Below the pieces are notes generated by a model, which was not told the DNA's origin, did no database searches, and worked only from the letters and a program-made list of their open reading frames with translations. From Corynebacterium argentoratense DSM 44202 (lineage in GTDB: Bacteria; Actinomycetota; Actinomycetes; Mycobacteriales; Mycobacteriaceae), in assembly GCF_000590555.1 (NCBI RefSeq), contig NC_022198.1:1792028-1856027 (forward strand): a DNA stretch of 64,000 nucleotides, in the 5' to 3' direction. Positions 17,980 through 27,771 of the stretch are shown here, one piece after another. Every line of letters begins with the position of its first letter. Positions within the stretch are counted from its first letter, which is position 1. A program made the translations under genes and the position numbers.

Positions 17980-20673
17980 CTAGTTGCTATCACCGTCGGA
18001 TTCCTCATCAGCCAGCGCAATGGCATTGTCGATTTCCAACTGTTCAGCGGTGGAATCCTCCGGCACGGGCTGCTCCGACGCGTCCGACACCTGGCGGATC
18101 GCGTCAGCTACCTCGTGGCTAACATCCGACAGCTCTGGCAGGGGCTTCGGCTTCGCGGAGAACGTCAAGGTGGCCTTGGCAGAGGTTGGGTCTTCGCCCT
18201 CCACATCGACTACTACGATCTCGCCTGCACCGATCTCACCGAACAGGATCTTTTCGCTCAATGCGTCTTCGATCTCTCGTTGGATGGTGCGGCGCAGCGG
18301 GCGTGCACCAAGGACCGGGTCGAAGCCACGCTTTGCAAGCAGCTGCTTTGCCTGATCGCTAACCTCCAGGCCCATATCCTTTTCACCCAGAGCCTTAGAC
18401 ACGCGGCCCAGAAGCAGATCAACCATGTCGACAATCTGATCCTGCGTGAGCTGATGGAACACCACGACGTCATCAATGCGGTTCAAGAACTCGGGGCGGA
18501 AGTGCTTCTTCAGCTCGTCGTGCACCTTGTTCTTCATGCGTTCGTAGCGGCCGGTTTCGTCCTGCTCGCCGGTACCGGAGAAGCCCATGCCCACAGCCTT
18601 GGAAATGTCCTGCGTTCCAAGGTTGGAGGTAAAGATCATGACGGTATTTTTGAAGTCCACCACGCGACCCTGGCCGTCAGTGAGGCGGCCTTCCTCAAGC
18701 ACCTGCAGGAGGGTGTTGTAGATCTCCTTGTGTGCCTTTTCGATCTCGTCGAAGAGAATGACAGAGAAGGGCTTGCGGCGCACCTTTTCGGTCAGCTGGC
18801 CGCCTTCGTCGTAGCCTACGTACCCGGGGGGTGCACCGAACAGGCGGGAGGCGGTGAACTTGTCGTGGAACTCACCCATGTCGATCTGGATGAGCGCTTC
18901 TTCGTCGCCGAAGAGGAACTCCGCTAGGGCCTTGGACAGCTCGGTTTTACCCACACCGGAGGGGCCGGCGAAGATAAAGGAACCGCTGGGACGCTTGGGG
19001 TCCTTCAGACCCGCGCGGGTGCGGCGGATGGCGCGGGAGACAGTCTTGACTGCGTCGTCCTGGCCAATGATGCGCTTGTGGAGTTCTTCTTCCATCTTGA
19101 GCAGACGTGAAGATTCTTCCTCCGTCAGCTGGACCACGGGGATGCCGGTCCAGTTGCCGAGGACTTCGGCGATCTGCTCTTCGCCCACCTCAAGGATTTC
19201 CTCAAGTTCGCCGTTGCGCCACGCCTTTTCCTTTTCAGCGCGCTCCTCATGCAGCTGGCGTTCGGTATCGCGCAGGCCGGCAGCCTTTTCGAAGTCTTGG
19301 GCGTCGATAGCTGCTTCTTTTTGGCGGCGCACGTCGGCGATCTTTTCGTCGACGTCGCGCAACGACTGCGGTGCGGTCAGGCGCTTAATGCGCATGCGTG
19401 CGCCGGCTTCGTCGATGAGATCGACGGCCTTGTCAGGCAAGAAGCGGTCATTGATGTAGCGGTGCGAAAGGTTCGCAGCAGCCGCCAGCGCAGAGTCGGT
19501 GATGGACACACGGTGATGCGCTTCGTAGCGGTCGCGCAGACCCTTGAGGATCTCAATGGTCAGGTCAACACTGGGCTCCGGGACGTTGACGGGCTGGAAG
19601 CGACGTTCCAACGCGGCGTCCTTTTCGATGTGCTTGCGGTATTCATCGAGGGTGGTTGCACCGATGGTCTGCAGTTCACCACGAGCCAGTTTGGGTTTCA
19701 GCAATGACGCCGCGTCGATTGCGCCTTCTGCGGCACCTGCGCCAACCAGGGTGTGAATCTCGTCGATAAACAGGATGATGTCACCGCGCTGGTTGATTTC
19801 CTTCAGAACTTTCTTGAGGCGTTCCTCGAAGTCACCGCGGTAACGGGACCCTGCAACAAGGGAGCCCAGGTCGAGGCTGTAAAGCTGCTTGTCGCGCAGG
19901 GTTTCGGGCACGCGGCCGTTAACGATGTCGAGTGCGAGGCCTTCGACTACGGCGGTCTTACCGACACCGGGTTCACCGATCAATACGGGGTTGTTCTTGG
20001 TTCGGCGAGACAGCACCTGCATGATGCGCTCAATTTCCTTTTCGCGACCCACCACTGGGTCGAGCTTGCCGTCCTTGGCTGCTTGGGTGAGGTTGCGGCC
20101 AAACTGGTCTAGAACCAAGGAGTTGGAGCGTTCGCCCACTCCACCGGAGGACGCGGGACCGCCCATGGTTCGGGAGCCGGAGCCTGCACCGACGGTATCG
20201 CCGGAGTCTTCTACCTCTGGGGAGCCGCCGTTCCCCTCGTAGCCCGACAGCAGTTGGATAACCTGCTGACGAACCCTGGGCAGGTCGGCGCCGAGCTTGA
20301 CTAATACCTGGGCCGCTACGCCTTCGCCTTCGCGGATGAGGCCAAGGAGGAGGAATTCAGTACCGATGTACTTGTGCCCCATTTGCAGACCCTCGCGCAG
20401 CGAGAGCTCAAGGACCTTTTTAGCGCGGGGAGTAAACGGGATATGCCCCTTGGGAGGGGTGGTGCCGTGGCCGATAATTTCTTCAACCTCTTGGCGCACA
20501 GCAGCCAGGGAAATGCCGAGGGACTCTAGCGCCTTCGCGGCTACACCTTCACCCTCGTGGATCAAACCGAGGAGGATGTGCTCAGTACCGATGTAACTGT
20601 GGTTAAGCATCCGTGCTTCATTTTGAGCAAGGACGATTACTCGCCGCGCCCTGTCGGTGAACCGCTCAAACAT
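17980..20673 (-). CDS. clpC: ATP-dependent Clp protease ATP-binding subunit ClpC
   Basis: ClpC (897 aa) is the AAA+ unfoldase that feeds proteins to ClpP. In order: two Clp N-terminal repeats (residues 1-145), AAA-1 with Walker [14 protein letters not shown] and Walker B FIDEIHTL, a middle UVR-like coiled-coil ([17 protein letters not shown]), AAA-2 with [12 protein letters not shown] and LFDEIEKAH, and a ClpP-contacting D2-small domain. The acidic C-terminal tail is ordinary. ATG 20673. Upstream is a 275-bp gap containing the adhesin terminator and presumably the clpC promoter; I could not identify a convincing ClgR site. Confidence 0.97.
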   Translation of the reverse strand: MFERFTDRARRVIVLAQNEARMLNHSYIGTEHILLGLIHEGEGVAAKALESLGISLAAVRQEVEEIIGHGTTPPKGHIPFTPRAKKVLELSLREGLQMGHKYIGTEFLLLGLIREGEGVAAQVLVKLGADLPRVRQQVIQLLSGYEGNGGSPEVEDSGDTVGAGSGSRTMGGPASSGGVGERSNSLVLDQFGRNLTQAAKDGKLDPVVGREKEIERIMQVLSRRTKNNPVLIGEPGVGKTAVVEGLALDIVNGRVPETLRDKQLYSLDLGSLVAGSRYRGDFEERLKKVLKEINQRGDIILFIDEIHTLVGAGAAEGAIDAASLLKPKLARGELQTIGATTLDEYRKHIEKDAALERRFQPVNVPEPSVDLTIEILKGLRDRYEAHHRVSITDSALAAAANLSHRYINDRFLPDKAVDLIDEAGARMRIKRLTAPQSLRDVDEKIADVRRQKEAAIDAQDFEKAAGLRDTERQLHEERAEKEKAWRNGELEEILEVGEEQIAEVLGNWTGIPVVQLTEEESSRLLKMEEELHKRIIGQDDAVKTVSRAIRRTRAGLKDPKRPSGSFIFAGPSGVGKTELSKALAEFLFGDEEALIQIDMGEFHDKFTASRLFGAPPGYVGYDEGGQLTEKVRRKPFSVILFDEIEKAHKEIYNTLLQVLEEGRLTDGQGRVVDFKNTVMIFTSNLGTQDISKAVGMGFSGTGEQDETGRYERMKNKVHDELKKHFRPEFLNRIDDVVVFHQLTQDQIVDMVDLLLGRVSKALGEKDMGLEVSDQAKQLLAKRGFDPVLGARPLRRTIQREIEDALSEKILFGEIGAGEIVVVDVEGEDPTSAKATLTFSAKPKPLPELSDVSHEVADAIRQVSDASEQPVPEDSTAEQLEIDNAIALADEESDGDSN

Positions 20674-20871
20674 ACCAAAACCCCTTTAACCTAAACGTGT
20701 CGATATATGCACTCACTGTAACGCGGGATTCGGCCCGACATTGCAACAAAAAGGGCCTCCACAGCCAATCAGAGACAAACGATGCGTAAAATCGCTGTTC
20801 AATAGGCATTTTTCTACCTGTACGCCGGTAGCGAACACCATGAAAAATCGGTGGAAAATCGCAGGAAATAG

Positions 20872-20912
20872 CAAAACGGCACTCGGGATGGATAACCATC
20901 ACCAGAGTGCCG
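20872..20912 (-). terminator. Terminator of the repeat-stalk adhesin gene
   Basis: CGGCACTC (20877-20884) pairs with GAGTGCCG (20905-20912) around a 20-nt loop; on the minus strand it is followed by TTTTGC. It lies 36 bp past the stop codon at 20949. Confidence 0.75.
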
Positions 20913-20948
20913 TTGTTATTCAACGCGAAGGGCGAAAACCTTTAAGTT

Positions 20949-22756
20949 TTAAGCCTTCTTGCGTCGGATTAGAGCAACGCCAGCCAAGCCAAGCAACGCT
21001 GCTACAAACATCAAGCCTGCGGTGTTAGCACCGGTAGCGGCCAGCTGCTTGCGGGGAGCCTGAGCAGGCGCCTGAGTAGCAGCCGGAGCCGGATTGGACT
21101 TTTCGATGCCCTTCACCGGAGCGGCCGGAGCCTCGGTGGTGGTCTTAGGCAGACCCTTCACTGGGGTGGGCTGTGTCGGCTGAGCGGGCGTGCTGGGGCC
21201 AGCCTGCGGGGTGGAAGAACCGCCACCCATGATCAGCGGGATCAGCGGAACGAAGGGGATCAGGATGAGCCACCAAGGAATCTCGCTGCTGCTCGGGGGA
21301 GTGGGAGGCGGGGTCGGCTCAGACGGCTTCGTAGGAGGCGTGGACGGCTCAGACGGCTTAGACGGCTTCGTAGGAGGCGTGGACGGCTCAGACGGCTTAG
21401 ACGGCTTCGTAGGAGGCGTGGACGGCTCAGACGGCTTCGTAGGAGGCGTGGACGGCTCAGACGGCTTCGTAGGAGGCGTGGACGGCTCAGACGGCTTCGT
21501 AGGAGGCGTGGACGGCTCAGACGGCTTAGACGGCTTCGTAGGAGGCGTGGACGGCTCAGACGGCTTCGTAGGAGGCGTGGACGGCTCAGACGGCTTCGTA
21601 GGAGGCGTGGACGGCTCAGACGGCTTCGTAGGAGGCGTGGACGGCTCAGACGGCTTCGTAGGAGGCGTGGACGGCTCAGACGGCTTCGTAGGAGGCGTGG
21701 ACGGCTCAGACGGCTTCGTAGGAGGCGTGGTGGGGGTATCCGCATCGGCGGCACCTGCCGCGCGAACGTCCACGGAATCTTGGTTGGTGCTGATCGTCTT
21801 GATCTCGTCAGCGTCGCCGGTAGCGGTGTTGGTGTAAGTACCGTTTACCAGCTTGTCAGCTGCACCGATCATGTTGCCGAAAACGATGTTGCGATTTGCG
21901 GGAACGGTGGGCACCTTGATGGTGACCTTTTCCTTCTCGCATTCAAGGGTCCACGGGATGTCTTTAATCTCGGGACCACCAAGACCTTCGGTCATCTTCA
22001 GGTTTGCCTTGGTGGCATCACAGTTGAAGTACCACTTGGGATCGGCGGAATCGTCGGTGATGACCAGGTTGTGCAGCTCTTTGTCGTAGGCAGGCACGTT
22101 CAAGCGCCAAGACAACATCTTCTGCAAGCTGAAGAACTCGTGGTCCGTGGGCAAGGTCAACCAGCCATCCTTACGGAAGACCCAGTTTGCGGCACCGACG
22201 CTCGGCTTAATGTTGATATCAATGGACTTGACGTCCTTGAAGTTCACCTTGGAAGTCTTGCCAGTCTCGTTTTCCTTACCGCTGACGATTGCGCCAACGC
22301 TGACCCAACCGCGCGGGTTTTGTAAGCCTTCAACCTTTTCATTGAACACCACGGTGAGGGTGCCGTCGGATCCGTAGCTACCGCAGCCGATAACCTCGGA
22401 GCTGCCTTCCGCGTGAATGGGGAAGTTCGGGACGGCTTTTGTCCGGAGCCGAAGTATTCCTGAGGAACCTGGATGGTGAAGAAGCTTCCGGCCTTCAAAG
22501 TAGTTCCGGGGGAGTTCCAGTCGAACTTAATGTCGACGAACTGCCCCTTGGTGAAGGTGTCTGTTTCTTTGCCGTCGGCTAGGATATGAACGTTGGTGAT
22601 TGCGCGCGGGATCTCGGTGGTCGTTGCAGCGCAGGTTTCCACCGCTACTGCGGACTGCGGTGCGATGACGCTGCCGAACGCGATGCCTGTGGCTGCGATT
22701 AGCGAGACCATCTTGCGGCGCGTATTCTTGGGCGAGTGCCCGAAAGTGCTGTGCAT
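20949..22756 (-). pseudogene. LAXTG-anchored repeat-stalk adhesin gene with a frameshift
   Basis: Two overlapping frames together encode a wall-anchored adhesin of about 600 aa. The first (ATG 22756, with AAGGAAA upstream) gives a signal peptide (MVSLIAATGIAFGSVIAP) and the start of an Ig-like adhesin domain ending EYFGSGQK. The rest of that domain continues in another frame (PNFPIHAEGSSEVIGCGSYG...), then 14 Pro/Ser/Thr-rich repeats, a PWWLILIPFVPLIPL segment, a Pro/Ala linker, and LAATG with a membrane helix and RRKKA end. Restoring one A in the AAAA run (plus strand T-run 22437-22440) joins the frames as GQKAVPNFP. It may be a true pseudogene, a phase-variable state, a -1 ribosomal slip at A-AAG, or a sequencing error. 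Confidence 0.8.
21308..21730. repeat. 30-bp tandem repeat array encoding a Pro-rich stalk
   Basis: About 14 near-identical units based on the 30-mer starting GACGGCTCAGACGGCTTCGT on the plus strand (rest GGAGGCGTG). Three units carry an extra 9 bp (GACGGCTTA), giving 39-bp variants. On the coding minus strand each unit reads TPPTKPSEPS, or TPPTKPSKPSEPS for the long form. All unit lengths are multiples of three, so copy-number change keeps the frame. No spacers, so not a CRISPR. Confidence 0.95.
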
Positions 22757-22896
22757 AGTTTTCCTTACATGATAAGCATAGAGGCTTCAGTCGACCAGGT
22801 TATCGTAATTCTCAGGAATTTTCAAGGTTTTACTCATATTGGGGGTATTTAGCCACACTTGCGCTATCCGTTTTTGTCACACTAAAGTTAGCCGCT

Positions 22897-23607
22897 GTGA
22901 ATAATTTTGAGATTGCGGATCATGACGCCGCGACCGCCCAGCATCTCACCCACAACAGCACCGTTGTGCGGGTGTTGGGCCTCATCGCTTTTCTTCTCGC
23001 GACGGCTGCTGTAGTTGTCAGCGGTGTCCATAATGCGCGCAATCCTTTCGAAGAGTTCCCGGCGTTCGACACCCCGGGGCAAAAGCTGATTGCCACCTAT
23101 TCCTACTTCACCCTGTGGTCGAACATTGTGGGCGCTGGTTTGGGCCTGGCCTATTTCCTAGGCAATCACGAGTCCCACTGGGCCGCAGCCGCCCGGATTG
23201 ACGCGGCGATGATGCTGCTGGTGACTGGCCTGGTGTACAACTTCGTGTTGGCCGACGGCTCCCCCAGCGTCGGAACATATCGTTTCACCAACCCGGTGGA
23301 GCACATGATTATGCCGGTGTTGATGCCAGTGATCTGGATATTGTCAATGCCGCGAAGAAAACGCGCCGATATTACCCCCATCAATATCGGATTGGCGTTG
23401 ATCCTTCCCATCATCTGGTGCGTGTGGACTTTTGTCCGGGGCGCCGAGACAGGTTGGTACCCCTATTTCTTCCTCGACGTCAACGATCTCGGATATGCAG
23501 CGGCGCTGAAAAACACCGCCGGCGTATTCCTGCTGTTCTTCGTGTTGATCGCGCTGCTCGCCGGGGTTGAGCAAATGCTGCGCCGCCTTGGAATGCGGCG
23601 CTACTAA
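22897..23607 (+). CDS. Pr6Pr-family integral membrane protein
   Basis: A 236-aa polytopic protein with about six transmembrane segments, the first VVRVLGLIAFLLATAAVVVS. Family-like features are the FTLWSNIVGAGLG motif after the first loop and NPVEHMIMPVLMPV in the middle, both typical of Pr6Pr-type proteins found in actinobacteria. Function is unknown. GTG 22897 is chosen; a TAAAGT hexamer (22883-22888) ends eight bases upstream, so the transcript could be leaderless. It is divergent from the repeat-stalk adhesin and converges on lysS with an 11-bp gap. Confidence 0.75.
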   Translation: MNNFEIADHDAATAQHLTHNSTVVRVLGLIAFLLATAAVVVSGVHNARNPFEEFPAFDTPGQKLIATYSYFTLWSNIVGAGLGLAYFLGNHESHWAAAARIDAAMMLLVTGLVYNFVLADGSPSVGTYRFTNPVEHMIMPVLMPVIWILSMPRRKRADITPINIGLALILPIIWCVWTFVRGAETGWYPYFFLDVNDLGYAAALKNTAGVFLLFFVLIALLAGVEQMLRRLGMRRY

Positions 23608-23618
23608 CTCGCCCGGGG

Positions 23619-25205
23619 CTATTTCGCTTCGGGTTTAACCATCGGGAACAGAATGGTTTCGCGAATACCCAAACCGGTCAAGGCCATGAGCAGACGATCG
23701 ATGCCCATACCGCAGCCGGCAGTCGGCGGCATGCCCTGTTCCATTGCGGTGAGGAAGTCCTCATCCAACACCATTGCTTCTTCATCGCCACCAGCCGCTA
23801 GGCGGGCTTGGTCCTCGAAGCGTTCACGCTGGATCACAGGGTCAACAAGCTCCGAGTAACCGGTCGCCAACTCGAAACCGCGCACGTAGAGGTCCCACTT
23901 TTCGGTGACACCCGGCTTGGTGCGGTGCTGGCGGGTCAGCGGAGAGGTCTCCACCGGGAAGTCACGCACGAAGATCGGCCCATACAGCTGGTCTTCACAC
24001 AAGTGCTCCCAGATTTCCTCGACGAGTTTTCCGTGTCCCCAACCGTCCTTGGCCGGCACATCCAAACCAATGACCTTTGCGATTTCTTTGAGCTCGTCGA
24101 CGCTGGAGTCAATGGTGACCTCCGGCTGGCCGGGGAACTTCCTGGCCAGGGCCTCGTTGAGCGAGGGGTACATTTCGATGGACTTCCACTCGCCACCCAG
24201 GTCGTATTCGCTGCCATCAGCCAAGGTGACAGTAGTGGATCCGAAGACCTCGCGGGCAACAGACTGGATCAAGTTCTTGATCATCTCGGCACCATCGTCG
24301 TAGGTACCCCATGCCTGGTACGTCTCCAGCATCGCGAACTCAGGGCTATGGGAAGAGTCCACGCCCTCATTACGGAAGTTACGGTTAACCTCGAAGACAC
24401 GCTCGATGCCGCCCACAACGCAACGCTTGAGGTACAATTCGGGCGCAATACGCAGGTACAAGTCAATATCCAGGGCGTTGGAACGGGTCTGGAATGGACG
24501 AGCGGCAGCACCACCGTGCAGCGTCTGCAGCATCGGGGTTTCAACCTCGACAAAGTCCTGGGACTCAAGGTAATTACGCAGCGCGCGCATCACCTTAATA
24601 CGAGTCATGGCGTTGGTACGTGCCTGCTCGCGCATAATCAGGTCGGTGTAGCGATGACGAACACGGCTGTCTTCGCTCATATCCTTGTGTGCAACCGGCA
24701 ACGGGCGCAAAGACTTGGCAGCCATGTGCCAGCTCTTAGCCATGACCGAAAGCTCACCACGCTTGGAGGAAATAACGCGGCCCCGAACAGAAACAAAGTC
24801 GCCCAAATCGACGTCCTGCTTCCACGCCGCCAAGGCTTCCTCCCCCACCTCAGCCAGCGATAGCATAGCCTGCACCTGAGTGCCATTGCCCTCTTGCACC
24901 GTGGCAAAGCACAACTTGCCGGTGTTACGGACAAAAATCACGCGGCCGGCAATAGCAACCTCAACATCAGTTTCCTCGCCAACTTCCAGCACACGCGCAC
25001 CTTCCGGCACCTTCGACGCAGCAGACGCGGCGTCATCATCCGAAGGCTTGTTGACGACAAACTGCTTGCGCAAATCGCTAATAGAAATGGTGCGGTCAAC
25101 TTCAACCGGGTAGGCCTCGACCCCAGACTCCAGCAGCTTAGCGCGCTTGTCGCGGCGAATCTTCAGCTGTTCCGGCAGGTCTAGGGTGTTATTGGCTTGA
25201 GTCAT
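23619..25205 (-). CDS. lysS: Lysine--tRNA ligase (class II)
   Basis: LysS (528 aa) charges tRNA-Lys. It has an N-terminal OB-fold anticodon-binding domain ([21 protein letters not shown] near residue 85), class II motif 2 ([18 protein letters not shown]) and motif 3 ([15 protein letters not shown]) close to the C-terminus. ATG 25205. Length is a little above the roughly 500 aa norm because of an N-terminal insertion containing [12 protein letters not shown]. In M. tuberculosis lysS follows lsr2 and clpC1; here the space between clpC and lysS holds the adhesin and the Pr6Pr gene and no lsr2. Confidence 0.96.
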   Translation of the reverse strand: MTQANNTLDLPEQLKIRRDKRAKLLESGVEAYPVEVDRTISISDLRKQFVVNKPSDDDAASAASKVPEGARVLEVGEETDVEVAIAGRVIFVRNTGKLCFATVQEGNGTQVQAMLSLAEVGEEALAAWKQDVDLGDFVSVRGRVISSKRGELSVMAKSWHMAAKSLRPLPVAHKDMSEDSRVRHRYTDLIMREQARTNAMTRIKVMRALRNYLESQDFVEVETPMLQTLHGGAAARPFQTRSNALDIDLYLRIAPELYLKRCVVGGIERVFEVNRNFRNEGVDSSHSPEFAMLETYQAWGTYDDGAEMIKNLIQSVAREVFGSTTVTLADGSEYDLGGEWKSIEMYPSLNEALARKFPGQPEVTIDSSVDELKEIAKVIGLDVPAKDGWGHGKLVEEIWEHLCEDQLYGPIFVRDFPVETSPLTRQHRTKPGVTEKWDLYVRGFELATGYSELVDPVIQRERFEDQARLAAGGDEEAMVLDEDFLTAMEQGMPPTAGCGMGIDRLLMALTGLGIRETILFPMVKPEAK

Positions 25206-25287
25206 GCAGACAATGGTAACCCCCAGCCGGGTGCCAAACCAACAGGCGCCCAGCCAAGAGGCATCTGTTAAGGGTCCGGGGGTGTGA

Positions 25288-25431
25288 GCGCGGCGTCGGG
25301 AATTGGATCTTGATGCGCTGGGCCACTTGCGGCAACATGCTGGGGATGTCCTGGTGTGGACGTTGCCGCTGCTTGATCATGATGTCGACGCACCCAGCTT
25401 GCAGGCGCTGATGGAGCAATCACTGGGGTAG
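25288..25431 (+). other. Short open frame at the lysS/DUF6779 junction, possible gene remnant
   Basis: The 236-bp gap between the divergent lysS and DUF6779 genes contains a 47-codon open frame with no ATG or GTG start and protein-like composition ([17 protein letters not shown], then [20 protein letters not shown]). It ends at TAG 25431, just before the DUF6779 start. I do not recognise it. It may be the 3' end of a decayed gene left at a rearrangement junction, or chance; the same segment must also hold the divergent promoters. Confidence 0.3.
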
Positions 25432-25441
25432 ATTAGTGGGC

Positions 25442-26329
25442 ATGGCTGAACAGAAAACCAACCTGCAACTCACCCCCGACCGTGGCCCGCTGCTTTTGAG
25501 CATCATTGTGGGCTTGTCGGTGATTTGCACCGTTGTCATGCTGTTTAGCGGCAGTACGGGGGCGATGAAAATCGCGGTGATCCTTGCGTTGTGGGCTGCG
25601 ATTCTGGGCCTCATTTTGGTGGCTTCCTACCGTCGCCGTTTCGAGTTTGAGCGCGAGCGTCTGCGTAGCGAGAAGGCGCGTTTTGTTGCCGAGCTCGAAA
25701 AGGAGCAGATTGCTCACCGCGAGCAGGAATTACTTCTTGAGCAGCGTTATCTTGATAATCTTCGCGCATCCCAGGACGAAACTCTGGCTGCGATCCGTGC
25801 CCAGTTGGATGCGGTGCGCGGCCAGATCGAGGCGTTGACGGGCACTGTGATGAGTTTCGAGACCCCGGCTATTTCCGCGTTGTGGGCGCCACCGCAGGAG
25901 CTGGAGGCAACTCGAAATGCGGAGCAAGCGGAGGATTCCCAAGAGCCAGTGGAAGCTGAACCTGTCACGGGCGAGTTTGAGGCGACCGGCACGAAAAGCG
26001 ATTCTGATCAGGGCGGCAGCCACTTTGACACCTCCTCCTTCGCGAAAGTCAGTTGGGTATCTCCAAAGGATGATTCCGCTGATCACACCACCGCTGTGCG
26101 GACGGAACCCAAGCCGGAACCGAAACCGGAGCCGAAGACCGAACCCAAGCCGGAACCGAAGCCGGAGCCCGAGGCTCCGGTGCAAGCTCGCACCGAGGTG
26201 AAGGCTGAAGCCCAGTCGGCACCGCACGCCCAGGAGGACAAGGCCCGCGGTGGACGCCGCCGTCGTGATGAGCATCAGGGCGGACTGTCCGTAGCTGAGC
26301 TGCTCAAGCGCAGCCAGGGCAACAGCTAG
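25442..26329 (+). CDS. DUF6779-type membrane protein with coiled coil
   Basis: A 295-aa protein with two transmembrane segments (LLLSIIVGLSVICTVVMLF and IAVILALWAAILGLILVAS), then a charged coiled coil of about 70 residues (RRRFEFERERLRSEKARFV...), an acidic linker, and a low-complexity run of EPKPEPKPEPK units, ending with a basic GGRRRRDEH and LSVAELLKRSQG. Layout and position match the M. tuberculosis Rv3604c family (DUF6779), whose role is unknown. ATG 25442 is chosen over GTG 25436. First gene of a three-gene plus-strand operon. Confidence 0.75.
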   Translation: MAEQKTNLQLTPDRGPLLLSIIVGLSVICTVVMLFSGSTGAMKIAVILALWAAILGLILVASYRRRFEFERERLRSEKARFVAELEKEQIAHREQELLLEQRYLDNLRASQDETLAAIRAQLDAVRGQIEALTGTVMSFETPAISALWAPPQELEATRNAEQAEDSQEPVEAEPVTGEFEATGTKSDSDQGGSHFDTSSFAKVSWVSPKDDSADHTTAVRTEPKPEPKPEPKTEPKPEPKPEPEAPVQARTEVKAEAQSAPHAQEDKARGGRRRRDEHQGGLSVAELLKRSQGNS

Positions 26330-26335
26330 CCGGTT

Positions 26336-26848
26336 ATGTCGACGCCTTCACATCCCGCGACTGGCCGGCGCACACTGCGCTTCGATGTACTCGACCTCAC
26401 CGACAACACCCTTGCCATCGCCGAGCTGTTAAGGTCAGCTGGCCACATCGAATGCACCCCGTTGGACGATCCGCAGTTGCCGGCAGAGCTACAGATCGTT
26501 GCAACAACGACCACCACGACGTCAACACCCATTGTGATTGCGCCTCATGATGTTGCTTTGGGCGACATAGACGCGGACGTCCCGATCTTGTGCACCCCGG
26601 TGGGTGACGCTTTGGTCGTGACGGCCTTGGATTCCGTTGGCTACACCATTGCGGAGTTGCTCTTGTCCAGCGTCCGCCCCGGTCACATCGCATTGGATCC
26701 TTCGCGTAGGGCCCAGTTTGCGGATGCGTTGTATAACTATCAGCAGGCCCGCACCGCGCTACTGCTCGCTATGGCGCCGGGCGACGCTGCCGACCACCCT
26801 CACGCCGACCCACGCACGATTGATCCTTTCGCAGGAGGACACTTATGA
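26336..26848 (+). CDS. Hypothetical protein between DUF6779 and PanC-like genes
   Basis: A 170-aa protein starting 7 bp after the DUF6779 stop; its TGA overlaps the PanC-like ATG by 4 nt, so it is translationally coupled. It has alternating short strands and helices (RFDVLDLTDNTLAIAELL, then VVTALDSVGYTIAELLLSSV) and a run of eight Thr/Ser codons (ATTTTTTSTP). I see no catalytic motif. By position it corresponds to M. tuberculosis Rv3603c, which is longer and annotated with a Rossmann/DUF2520-type fold; I cannot confirm homology from sequence. Confidence 0.65.
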   Translation: MSTPSHPATGRRTLRFDVLDLTDNTLAIAELLRSAGHIECTPLDDPQLPAELQIVATTTTTTSTPIVIAPHDVALGDIDADVPILCTPVGDALVVTALDSVGYTIAELLLSSVRPGHIALDPSRRAQFADALYNYQQARTALLLAMAPGDAADHPHADPRTIDPFAGGHL

Positions 26849-27738
26849 GTTCTGGAGCAGCTCGCACGGTGACGGAGCCGCGTCTGCTTCGCGCAATTGG
26901 CAAGGCATATCGCGCTAAGGGCCAGCCGGTGGTGCTGGTTCCTGTGTGGTCCCAGTGGCATGCGGGGCATACTGCGGTTGTGGACGCTGCCGCCAGGATG
27001 AGCGGAGGGGTTGTTGTCGTTGCGTACGACGGCGAGATTCCGCAGGGGCTCGATGTGGATTTTGTCGTCCCTTTGGCCCCTGCCCCCGAGGTGTCTGTGT
27101 TGCCTGGTAATGACTTTTTGGCCGCTCGTGTGGCTTCACGCGGGGAGGAGGCTCTGCTTGCGCGATTGTTTGCTGTGACTGCGTTGGTTGGCGCCACGGA
27201 TGTCTTTCTAGGCGATAAGGATTATCCTTTGCTCGTGGCTTTGCAGGGGTGTCTGCGCGGCCTGGGTATGGATGCGCGGGTCCATACGGTGCCGACGGTG
27301 CGGATGCCGGATGGGGTGCCGGTGTCGAACCGTAATGCCAGGTTGTCGGCTTCGAGTCGTGACGCCGCGGTGGTTGTTGCGGCGATCATGACTGCTGCGC
27401 ACTCGGTGGCGGAGCGTGGGCCTGCGGCGGTCAAGGACACCGTGCATCGGTTGCTTGCCGACAATGGGGTGGAGCCGCTGTATGTGGATGTGACCACCCC
27501 GGATTATTCCCCAATCCCCGGGCACGGTGCTGAGGGTCCTGAGGGTGCTGTGCCGCAAGAGGGGCGCTTGTCTGTTGGCCTGATAGATCCCGCGTCGGAC
27601 ACACTCATTTCAGATACTGTTGCTTTGCAGTTTGTTGCCGCTTCTTCCCCTACTGGTGAGCTCGCGCCCGGTATCACCGTCGAGGACGTCAGGGCACACA
27701 CGGAGTGCGACATCAAGGTGGCTCCCGGCGTCGCCTAG
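26845..27738 (+). CDS. PanC-like (pantothenate synthetase family) protein, divergent
   Basis: A 297-aa member of the pantoate--beta-alanine ligase nucleotidyltransferase family. Recognisable: LVPVWSQWHAGHTAVV in place of the canonical PTMGALHEGHL-type loop (HAGH retains the HxGH pair), FLGDKDYPLLVALQ (family FxGEKDxQQ-like), TVPTVRMPDG, and VSNRNARLSASSR (SSRN-type loop). Substitutions in the first and third motifs make it uncertain that it joins pantoate and beta-alanine; a canonical panC may lie elsewhere, as in C. glutamicum. Last gene of the plus-strand trio, convergent with the DUF3180 gene. Confidence 0.7.
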   Translation: MSSGAARTVTEPRLLRAIGKAYRAKGQPVVLVPVWSQWHAGHTAVVDAAARMSGGVVVVAYDGEIPQGLDVDFVVPLAPAPEVSVLPGNDFLAARVASRGEEALLARLFAVTALVGATDVFLGDKDYPLLVALQGCLRGLGMDARVHTVPTVRMPDGVPVSNRNARLSASSRDAAVVVAAIMTAAHSVAERGPAAVKDTVHRLLADNGVEPLYVDVTTPDYSPIPGHGAEGPEGAVPQEGRLSVGLIDPASDTLISDTVALQFVAASSPTGELAPGITVEDVRAHTECDIKVAPGVA

Positions 27739-27771
27739 CACTCCCCCGCCGAAGGCGAAGGCGAGCACGGT

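Noticed and set aside
21190..21837. Glycine/aspartate-rich repeat frame on the plus strand, or a CRISPR array
   Set aside because: The repeats are contiguous with no spacers and encode the adhesin stalk in frame on the minus strand; the plus frame is its complement.
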